Program-made: the position numbers and the translations under genes
Notes under the pieces: generated by a model
The model's database searches: none
The model's input: only the letters and a program-made list of their open reading frames with translations
Told to the model about the DNA's origin: nothing
Shown here: positions 57,879-64,000 of the stretch, in pieces
How positions within the stretch are numbered: the stretch's first letter is position 1
Layout of the letters: each line of letters begins with the position of its first letter
Assembly: GCA_958296345.1 (NCBI GenBank)
Contig: CATQIJ010000015.1
Coordinates: 1-64,000 of the forward strand
Reading direction: 5' to 3'
Length of the DNA stretch: 64,000 nt
Source of the DNA: an uncultured Rhizobiaceae bacterium
Lineage (GTDB): Bacteria; Pseudomonadota; Alphaproteobacteria; Rhizobiales; Rhizobiaceae

Positions 57879-58412
57879 TTACTTCTTCTTGCCTTCCTTA
57901 CGGAAGATCGTTTCGTCAGCGTATTTAACACCCTTGCCTTTATATGGCTCTGGTGGACGGTAGCTACGAATTTCTGCAGCAACCTGACCGACTTTTTGTT
58001 TATCGATACCAGTAACGCTTAGTTCAGTTGGCTTAATACAAGCAACTGTTACGCCTTCTGGCACTTTGTAGACAACTTCGTGTGAGAAGCCAAGAGACAG
58101 TTGAACGTCATTACCTTGCATTGCTGCACGATAACCAACACCGTTGATCTCTAGTTTCTTTTCGAAACCGTCTTTAACACCTTCAAGAATGTTAGAAACC
58201 ATGGTGCGGGTCATGCCCCACTTAGAACGTGCACCTTTAGATTGATCACGCGGATCAACCTGAATAGCGCCCTCTTCCATTTTTACTAATACTTCTTTGC
58301 TCACAACAAAACTTAGATCGCCTTTTGGTCCTTTAGCAGAAACCGTTTGGCCTTCTATTGTTGCAGTAACCCCTTCAGGGATTTGAACTGGTTTTTTACC
58401 TATACGAGACAT
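57879..58412 (-). CDS. rplF: 50S ribosomal protein L6
   Basis: Large-subunit protein near the factor-binding site, 177 aa. [15 protein letters not shown] opens it, and [19 protein letters not shown] is the conserved C-terminal signature. It follows rpsH after 14 bp. Confidence 0.98.
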   Translation of the reverse strand: MSRIGKKPVQIPEGVTATIEGQTVSAKGPKGDLSFVVSKEVLVKMEEGAIQVDPRDQSKGARSKWGMTRTMVSNILEGVKDGFEKKLEINGVGYRAAMQGNDVQLSLGFSHEVVYKVPEGVTVACIKPTELSVTGIDKQKVGQVAAEIRSYRPPEPYKGKGVKYADETIFRKEGKKK

Positions 58413-58426
58413 TTATCAAATCTCCC

Positions 58427-58828
58427 TTAGAATACGCGACAAAGGATTTCGCCACCGACATTCTGAGAGCGGGCTTCATGGTCCGCCATAACACCTTTTG
58501 GTGTTGATAGAATGTTGATGCCAAGACCGTTCGCCACATGTGGGATCGATTTGACTGAAGAATATACACGAAGACCAGGACGAGAAACGCGTGAAATTTC
58601 ACGGATAACTGGCTGTTCTTCATAGTACTTCAATTCAATAACAATTTCAGACTTACCGTCGTCAAATTGTGCTGTTGAATAGTCGCGAATGTAACCCTCA
58701 GACTTCAAAACTTCACATACGTTAGCACGTAGCTTTGAAGAAGGGCTTGAAACTTTAGACTTGTTGCGCATCAAACCGTTACGGATGCGAGTCAACATGT
58801 CGCCTAGTGGATCAGTAATACCTGACAT
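58427..58828 (-). CDS. rpsH: 30S ribosomal protein S8
   Basis: Assembly protein binding the central 16S domain, 133 aa. [18 protein letters not shown] at the start and [20 protein letters not shown] at the end are diagnostic; in enteric bacteria the homologue is also the spc-operon repressor. Spacing to rpsN is 11 bp. Confidence 0.98.
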   Translation of the reverse strand: MSGITDPLGDMLTRIRNGLMRNKSKVSSPSSKLRANVCEVLKSEGYIRDYSTAQFDDGKSEIVIELKYYEEQPVIREISRVSRPGLRVYSSVKSIPHVANGLGINILSTPKGVMADHEARSQNVGGEILCRVF

Positions 58829-58839
58829 GGATTATCCCC

Positions 58840-59145
58840 TTACCAGCTTGATTTGACAAGACCAGGGATCTTGCCGAAGTTGCCAAGTTCGCGAAGTGCG
58901 ATACGAGACATTTTAAGTTTGCGGTAATAACCACGTGGACGACCAGTAACTTCACAGCGGTTACGGACACGGATCTTTGACCCATCACGTGGTAGTTCGT
59001 TCATTTTCAATTGCGCTTTAAAGCGTTCTTCAATTGGTAACTCACGATTCATGATAATCGCTTTTAGAGCAGCGCGTTTAGGAGCTTGATTTTTAGCTTT
59101 CCTTACGCGTGTCTTATTTTTAGTAAATGCGCTAACTTTAGCCAT
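58840..59145 (-). CDS. rpsN: 30S ribosomal protein S14
   Basis: A 101-aa head protein of the longer, zinc-free type. Only one cysteine is present, in RNRCEVTGRPRGYYRK, where the zinc form has CxxC pairs. The N-terminal KVSAFTKNKTRVRKAKN is basic. Confidence 0.98.
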   Translation of the reverse strand: MAKVSAFTKNKTRVRKAKNQAPKRAALKAIIMNRELPIEERFKAQLKMNELPRDGSKIRVRNRCEVTGRPRGYYRKLKMSRIALRELGNFGKIPGLVKSSW

Positions 59146-59174
59146 TTAGTTTTTCCTTTGTTTCACGCTTGCCG

Positions 59175-59738
59175 TTACTGCTGTTCAGGGAATGGGAAGT
59201 TGAACTCTTTAAGTAGAGCCCGAGCTTCGTCATCCGTCTTAGCAGTCGTACAAACGATTACGTCCATGCCCCAGATCTTGTCTACTTTATCGTAGTTGAT
59301 CTCTGGAAACACAATGTGTTCTTTAATGCCCATAGCAAAGTTGCCACGGCCATCGAAGCTTTTTGGGTTTAGACCACGAAAGTCACGAACGCGTGGCAGC
59401 GCGATTGTAACTAGACGGTCAATAAAATCATACATGCGTGGGCCACGAAGTGTTACTTTCGCGCCTAGTGGCATGCCTTCACGCACCTTAAAGGTAGCGA
59501 TTGACTTGCGTGCATGTGTGACTTGAGCTTTTTGACCAGCAATTTGCGTTAGGTCATCAGCTGCAATTTGAGCCTTTTTGGAATCTTGTGTTGTTTCACC
59601 AACACCCATATTAAGAACGATTTTGTCGATCTTAGGAACTTCCATTGGATTCTTATAGCCGAAAGTTTCGACCATTTTACCGCGAACAACATCAGTGTAA
59701 TGTGCGCGCAGGCGTGGTGCGTAATTCGTATCAGCCAT
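59175..59738 (-). CDS. rplE: 50S ribosomal protein L5
   Basis: 5S rRNA-binding protein, 187 aa. [19 protein letters not shown] and [20 protein letters not shown] are conserved, ending with [20 protein letters not shown]. Its start overlaps the end of rplX by 8 bp. Confidence 0.98.
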   Translation of the reverse strand: MADTNYAPRLRAHYTDVVRGKMVETFGYKNPMEVPKIDKIVLNMGVGETTQDSKKAQIAADDLTQIAGQKAQVTHARKSIATFKVREGMPLGAKVTLRGPRMYDFIDRLVTIALPRVRDFRGLNPKSFDGRGNFAMGIKEHIVFPEINYDKVDKIWGMDVIVCTTAKTDDEARALLKEFNFPFPEQQ

Positions 59739-60045
59739 TTATTTCTTCTCCAGAACGCTTTGCGACACGCACTTTGCTGCCGTCGTCCTTAACTTTAATG
59801 CCAACACGTGTTGGCTTACCATCTTTTGGATCAGCTAGCGCCAAGTTTGAAAGTTGGATCGCAGCTTCTCTAGAAATAATACCGCCCTCTTGAGCCTGTG
59901 ATTGCTTCTGATGTCTTTTAATCATATTGACACCAGATACAAGGGCTTTACCCTCTTTTGGCATCATTTGCATGATTGCGCCAGTTTGACCTTTGTCTTT
60001 ACCGGTCAAAACGATAACGCTATCGCCTTTTTTTAGCTTTTGCAT
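59731..60045 (-). CDS. rplX: 50S ribosomal protein L24
   Basis: Early assembly protein near the tunnel exit, 104 aa, with the KOW motif [18 protein letters not shown] at residues 5-22. It overlaps rplE by 8 bp and follows rplN by 12 bp. Confidence 0.98.
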   Translation of the reverse strand: MQKLKKGDSVIVLTGKDKGQTGAIMQMMPKEGKALVSGVNMIKRHQKQSQAQEGGIISREAAIQLSNLALADPKDGKPTRVGIKVKDDGSKVRVAKRSGEEING

Positions 60046-60057
60046 AATATCTACCCC

Positions 60058-60426
60058 TTACAGCACTTCAGGTGCGAGTGAGATGATTTTCATGTGTTTC
60101 TTAGCACGAAGTTCCCGTGGCACAGGGCCAAAGATACGTGTACCAACTGGCTCACTTTTGTTATCAACGATAACAGCGGCATTGCCATCGAACTTAATCA
60201 TGCTGCCATCAGCACGACGCAGTGATTGTGCAGTACGTACTACGACTGCCTTCATCACATCACCTTTTTTCACGCGACCGCGTGGAATAGCTTCTTTTAC
60301 AGAAACTACAATAATGTCACCAACTGAGGCGTATTTCCGTTTGGAACCGCCCAGTACCTTGATGCACATAACACGACGGGCACCTGAGTTATCAGCGACC
60401 TCGAGATTTGTTTGCATCTGAATCAT
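60058..60426 (-). CDS. rplN: 50S ribosomal protein L14
   Basis: Interface protein of 122 aa: [20 protein letters not shown] opens it as in other alphaproteobacteria, so the first ATG is kept although a second lies three codons on. [12 protein letters not shown] and DGNAAVIVD are conserved core strands. Confidence 0.98.
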   Translation of the reverse strand: MIQMQTNLEVADNSGARRVMCIKVLGGSKRKYASVGDIIVVSVKEAIPRGRVKKGDVMKAVVVRTAQSLRRADGSMIKFDGNAAVIVDNKSEPVGTRIFGPVPRELRAKKHMKIISLAPEVL

Positions 60427-60493
60427 GACTGGCTACCTTCTTCTTTATATTAATATCCGTAAGGCCCAAACCTTACAGTGCCTGCCAAACTGT

Positions 60494-60730
60494 TTACGCT
60501 TGACCTTCAATTACGGTCCAACGTTTATCCTTGGAAATTGGTGCGCATTCTTCAATGAACACTTCATCTCCAACTTTTTTAACATTAGCCGCATCGTGGG
60601 CTTTGTAATTCTTCGTACGACGAACAGTCTTTTTGAAGAGCGGGTGTATAAACCGACGCTCAACTTTTACGACGACTGTTTTGTCGTTCTTGTCACTGAC
60701 AACAGTGCCCTGCAAAACGCGCTTTGGCAT
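60494..60730 (-). CDS. rpsQ: 30S ribosomal protein S17
   Basis: Primary 16S-binding protein, 78 aa, with an OB fold. [20 protein letters not shown] and [20 protein letters not shown] are the family blocks. Confidence 0.98.
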   Translation of the reverse strand: MPKRVLQGTVVSDKNDKTVVVKVERRFIHPLFKKTVRRTKNYKAHDAANVKKVGDEVFIEECAPISKDKRWTVIEGQA

Positions 60731-60757
60731 GTCTACAATCTTTCCTTTATAAGGCTA

Positions 60758-60961
60758 TTAAGCCTTGGCTTCTGCTGACTGCTTTTCAGCAGCAATTGTC
60801 TGAATGCGCGCAATGTCACGGCGAACCTGACGCATACGTGCGGTGTTTTCCAATTGACCAGTTGCTCTTTGAAAACGCAGGTTAAACTGCTCTTTCTTCA
60901 AGTCCACAAGCTCAGTCATGAGCTCATCTGGTGTTTTTGTACGAATATCATCGGCCTTCAT
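60758..60961 (-). CDS. rpmC: 50S ribosomal protein L29
   Basis: A 67-aa two-helix protein at the tunnel exit. [20 protein letters not shown] and [16 protein letters not shown] are typical. The gap to rplP upstream is 77 bp. Confidence 0.97.
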   Translation of the reverse strand: MKADDIRTKTPDELMTELVDLKKEQFNLRFQRATGQLENTARMRQVRRDIARIQTIAAEKQSAEAKA

Positions 60962-61038
60962 GGCTGAAACTCTCTCGTTTAGTTATCGTGACTGGCGAGC
61001 GATACCCTGTTTGGAGCAATCGTGCAATCACTTTTCGC

Positions 61039-61452
61039 TTAGTCGGCAATACGCTGAATAAAGCGGGTTTTAATTGATAATTTACGGCCACCTAGACGAA
61101 GCGCTTCACGAGCAACTTCTTCAGATACACCATCAATCTCGAACATTACGCGACCAGGTTTAACTCTGGCGGCCCAATAATCGATCGAACCCTTACCTTT
61201 ACCCATACGAACCTCAGTAGGTTTCGCTGATACAGGTAAATCAGGGAAAATTCGGATCCAAACACGACCGGCACGTTTCATGTGACGAGTGATTGCACGG
61301 CGAGCCGCTTCAATCTGACGTGAATTGATACGATCTGGCTCCATAGCCTTTAGACCGTAAGCACCAAACGTTAGGGTAGAACCACCCTTAGCTTTGCCGC
61401 TAATGCGACCTTTGTGCTGCTTGCGGAATTTTGTGCGCTTTGGCTGCAACAT
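61039..61452 (-). CDS. rplP: 50S ribosomal protein L16
   Basis: Protein of the A-site tRNA elbow region, 137 aa. [40 protein letters not shown] and [19 protein letters not shown] are diagnostic. It starts 5 bp after rpsC. Confidence 0.98.
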   Translation of the reverse strand: MLQPKRTKFRKQHKGRISGKAKGGSTLTFGAYGLKAMEPDRINSRQIEAARRAITRHMKRAGRVWIRIFPDLPVSAKPTEVRMGKGKGSIDYWAARVKPGRVMFEIDGVSEEVAREALRLGGRKLSIKTRFIQRIAD

Positions 61453-61457
61453 TGTTC

Positions 61458-62180
61458 TTAATCCCGTTTATTATTTGAGTTTAGACGACGGTTTCCACCA
61501 CCACCCTGCTCTTGTGCTGCGTTTCCACGACGCTCTGATGCATATGGATCATGTTCAAAGATTTCGCCTTTGAAAACCCAAACTTTAATGCCGCAAATGC
61601 CATAAGCAGTTGCTGCAGATGCAACGCCATAATCGATGTCTGCACGTAATGTTTGTAGCGGAACGCGACCTTCGCGGTACCATTCCATACGAGCAATCTC
61701 TGCACCACCTAAACGACCTGCACAGTTGATACGAATACCAAGAGCACCAAGGCGCATAGCTGATTGTACTGAACGCTTCATAGCACGACGGAATGCAATA
61801 CGGCGTTCCAACTGCTGAGCAATTGATTGAGCAACAATTGTCGCATCAATCTCTGGCTTGCGCACTTCATTGATGTTGATGTGAACTTCAGAAGAAGTCA
61901 TCTCACCAAGCTTACGACGAAGCTTTTCAATATCAGCGCCTTTTTTACCAATAATGATACCAGGACGTGCAGAATGAATAGTTACACGACACTTCTTGTG
62001 TGGACGCTCAATTACAACCTTAGAGATTGAAGCAGCAGCCAACTCTTTTTCAAGATATTCGCGAATTGCGATGTCTTCATGAAGAAGGTTGCCATACTCG
62101 CCTTTTGTAGCGAACCAGCGAGAGTCCCATGTACGGTTGATACCGAGGCGGAAACCAATTGGATTAATCTTCTGACCCAT
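61458..62180 (-). CDS. rpsC: 30S ribosomal protein S3
   Basis: mRNA-entry protein with helicase function, 240 aa. [20 protein letters not shown] at the start, the KH domain with [20 protein letters not shown] (about 62-81), and the C-terminal [19 protein letters not shown] are present. Its ATG shares one base with the rplV stop (TAATG). Confidence 0.98.
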   Translation of the reverse strand: MGQKINPIGFRLGINRTWDSRWFATKGEYGNLLHEDIAIREYLEKELAAASISKVVIERPHKKCRVTIHSARPGIIIGKKGADIEKLRRKLGEMTSSEVHININEVRKPEIDATIVAQSIAQQLERRIAFRRAMKRSVQSAMRLGALGIRINCAGRLGGAEIARMEWYREGRVPLQTLRADIDYGVASAATAYGICGIKVWVFKGEIFEHDPYASERRGNAAQEQGGGGNRRLNSNNKRD

Positions 62181-62563
62181 TACGCGGCCTCCTCTTCCAC
62201 TTCACGCACCACAATAGTGAGGTGTGAGAACGGCTTCAAAATACGTGTTGATTTACCACGACCACGCACTCTAAAGCGCTTCATTGTGATTGATTTGCCA
62301 ACGTGTGCTTCTGCAACAACAAGGCTATCAACATCAAGGTCATGATTGTTTTCAGCATTTGCAATCGCTGACTGCAAAGTCTTCAAAACAGTGTCTGAAA
62401 TGCGGCGTTGGTTAAACTCCAGATCAGCAAGTGCTTTCTGAACTTTTTTACCACGAATTAGCATACAAACATCATTTAGTTTCTGCGGGCTAGTACGGAT
62501 TGTACGAGTGACTGCGCGAGCCTCGTTATCCTTGAGCACGCGTTCGCGTTTTTGCTTGCTCAT
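62180..62563 (-). CDS. rplV: 50S ribosomal protein L22
   Basis: Protein lining the exit tunnel, 127 aa. [20 protein letters not shown] and the beta-hairpin region ending [20 protein letters not shown] are conserved; this hairpin is where erythromycin resistance changes are known in other bacteria. It follows rpsS by 2 bp. Confidence 0.98.
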   Translation of the reverse strand: MSKQKRERVLKDNEARAVTRTIRTSPQKLNDVCMLIRGKKVQKALADLEFNQRRISDTVLKTLQSAIANAENNHDLDVDSLVVAEAHVGKSITMKRFRVRGRGKSTRILKPFSHLTIVVREVEEEAA

Positions 62564-62565
62564 AA

Positions 62566-62844
62566 TTACTTCCTCTTCGCTTTCTTATCAGCGCCATGAC
62601 CATAACAGTTACGGCTTGGCGAAAATTCACCCAGCTTGTGACCAATCATGTCCTCAGTAATATTTACTGGGATATGTTTTTGACCATTATAAACACCGAA
62701 TGTGAGGCCAACGAACTGAGGCAGGACAGTTGAACGTCTGCTCCAAGTCTTGATTACTTCACTTCTGCCACTTTCACGAACTTTATCTGCTTTCTTAAGC
62801 AAATAACCGTCGACAAAAGGACCTTTCCAAATAGAACGTGCCAC
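62566..62844 (-). CDS. rpsS: 30S ribosomal protein S19
   Basis: Head protein of 92 aa. [40 protein letters not shown] and [18 protein letters not shown] are diagnostic. It follows rplB by 12 bp. Confidence 0.98.
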   Translation of the reverse strand: MARSIWKGPFVDGYLLKKADKVRESGRSEVIKTWSRRSTVLPQFVGLTFGVYNGQKHIPVNITEDMIGHKLGEFSPSRNCYGHGADKKAKRK

Positions 62845-62856
62845 GATACCGGCTCC

Positions 62857-63696
62857 CTATCGTTTCTTGCGCTGATGACGTGTGCGCATGATTAGTTTAT
62901 CGGATGCCTTATTCTTGGCGCGAGTACGTTTACCCTTTGTAGGCTTACCCCAAGGTGTCACCGGATGGCGACCTCCAGAAGTACGACCTTCACCACCACC
63001 ATGTGGGTGATCGACCGGGTTCATGGCAACACCACGAACTGAAGGGCGACGACCAAGCCAGCGATTACGACCAGCCTTACCTTTGTTGGTATTAGAGTTA
63101 TCTGGGTTTGAGACTGCACCAATTGTTGCAATACACTCACCATGGATTAAACGCTGCTCGCCTGAATTAAGACGAAGTATTGCATATGGACCATCACGAC
63201 CAACTAGCTGAACATAAGAACCAGCTGAGCGTGCAATTTGTGCACCTTTACCTGGTTTCATTTCAACATTGTGAATGATAGTACCCACTGGAATTGAACG
63301 CATTGGCATACAGTTACCAGGTTTAATGTCTGCACTTTCTGCAGAGATTACCTTATCACCAATACCCAAACGCTGTGGCGCAATGATGTATGATAGTTCA
63401 CCGTCATCATATTTGATTAAAGCTATGAAAGCAGTTCTATTAGGATCGTATTCGATACGCTCAACAGTTGCTGTCATATCACGCTTTAGACGTTTGAAGT
63501 CTACCATACGGTATGAACGCTTATGACCACCACCAATATGACGAGATGTCATACGACCAGTGTTGTTACGACCACCTGATTTGGTTAGGCCTTCAGTCAA
63601 AGTCTTGACTGGCTTGCCCTTCCAAAGACCTGAACGGTCTACAATTACCAGCTGACGCTCGCTGGGTGTCCGTGGATTAAATTTCTTTAGTGCCAT
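62857..63696 (-). CDS. rplB: 50S ribosomal protein L2
   Basis: Large core protein near the peptidyl transferase centre, 279 aa. [15 protein letters not shown], the histidine-containing [20 protein letters not shown] and [18 protein letters not shown] are conserved. It follows rplW by 11 bp. Confidence 0.98.
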   Translation of the reverse strand: MALKKFNPRTPSERQLVIVDRSGLWKGKPVKTLTEGLTKSGGRNNTGRMTSRHIGGGHKRSYRMVDFKRLKRDMTATVERIEYDPNRTAFIALIKYDDGELSYIIAPQRLGIGDKVISAESADIKPGNCMPMRSIPVGTIIHNVEMKPGKGAQIARSAGSYVQLVGRDGPYAILRLNSGEQRLIHGECIATIGAVSNPDNSNTNKGKAGRNRWLGRRPSVRGVAMNPVDHPHGGGEGRTSGGRHPVTPWGKPTKGKRTRAKNKASDKLIMRTRHQRKKR

Positions 63697-63707
63697 GATA
63701 CTGTCCC

Positions 63708-64000
63708 TTAAAGCCCTGTGGTGACGTCGATTGATTGACCTTCGTCAAGCGTCACAACGGCCTTTTTGACATCGTTTTGTTTACCTTTGATGCCACGGAA
63801 GCGCTTAACTTTACCTTTGCGAAGCAATGTATTTACTGCTTTCACTTTTACACCAAACAAAGCTTCAACAGCTTTTTTGATTTCAGGCTTAGTTGCGTTA
63901 CGAGCAACGTTGAAAACCACTTGATTAGACTCAGAAGCCATAGTGGATTTTTCTGTGATGACCGGAGAAACGATCACATCGTAATTTCTTACTTCACTCA
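63708..64000 (-). CDS. rplW: 50S ribosomal protein L23 (start just outside the window)
   Basis: Tunnel-exit protein that docks signal recognition particle and trigger factor. A frame starting at GTG 63977 gives 89 aa, but the family begins eight residues earlier. The frame stays open to the edge and reads [18 protein letters not shown]. The bases TG at 63999-64000 on minus are the end of an ATG whose A lies one base beyond the window. The full protein is thus 97 aa, the normal length. [16 protein letters not shown] is the conserved core. Confidence 0.97.
   Translation of the reverse strand, partial: SEVRNYDVIVSPVITEKSTMASESNQVVFNVARNATKPEIKKAVEALFGVKVKAVNTLLRKGKVKRFRGIKGKQNDVKKAVVTLDEGQSIDVTTGL

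Noticed and set aside
1-64000. CRISPR array, prophage or integrative element
   Set aside because: No regularly spaced repeats, no integrase or transposase, and the single tRNA gene has no partial copy nearby.

Overview
The window comes from an alphaproteobacterium, most likely a low-GC (roughly 40-45 percent by eye) marine member of the Hyphomicrobiales/Rhizobiales. The evidence is the divK-pleD pair, MipZ, EipB, an ATP12-type chaperone, class II (B12-dependent) ribonucleotide reductase, an unlinked tRNA-Leu, and the order rpoA-rplQ-degP-rarA-crcB-rluC-ATP12. No phage, integrase, transposase or CRISPR array was seen.

Layout. 1-1.85 kb: the C-terminal part of a large RTX calcium-binding protein (minus strand) with a damaged 5' end. 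2-9.9 kb: topA, rnr, DUF983, NUDIX, MFS, rpmG, all on plus. 9.9-15.6 kb: a SAM methyltransferase-like gene, a DUF4153-like membrane protein, a structured noncoding element, then pleD and divK (minus) and an unknown gene. 15.6-22 kb: ArsC-like protein, eipB, glycerophosphodiesterase, FemAB-like acyltransferase, HIT protein and a hybrid histidine kinase with a haem-type CxxCH motif. 22-26.6 kb: nrdJ behind two NrdR-box-like palindromes. 26.7-32.2 kb: an accessory stretch with DUF4238, DUF559 between repeats, a lipoprotein, ogt, DUF1989 and a TadG-like VWA protein. 32.3-39.7 kb: mgtE, MerR/GNAT, DUF1624, EamA, sdaA, DUF1489, mipZ. 39.8-51.1 kb: typA, tRNA-Leu, lipB, a two-repeat conserved protein, EamA, an adenylate cyclase, ATP12, rluC, crcB, rarA and degP. 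51.2-64 kb: the S10-spc-alpha ribosomal operon on minus, rplW to rplQ, with secY, adk and rpoA.

A striking property of the window is how many otherwise well conserved genes are broken by very small changes. Single-base indels, mostly in short homopolymers, split eipB, nrdJ, DUF4238, the TadG-like gene, the conserved protein at 43 kb, rarA and rpsE. Because rpsE is essential, at least some of these are probably sequence errors. Separately, three perfect tandem duplications of 17, 22 and 18 bp occur. Two of them frameshift genes (hybrid kinase, DUF1989) and the third doubles the ribosome-binding region of a start codon. In every coding case, removing one copy or one base restores a full-length family-typical protein; I give the restored gene extents.

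I did not find a clear new multi-gene defence or metabolic system. The most interesting biology is the CxxCH hybrid kinase, the paired-hairpin RNA element near 12.8 kb, the paired NrdR-like boxes, the repeat-flanked DUF559 gene and the covarying hairpin repeats beside tRNA-Leu.
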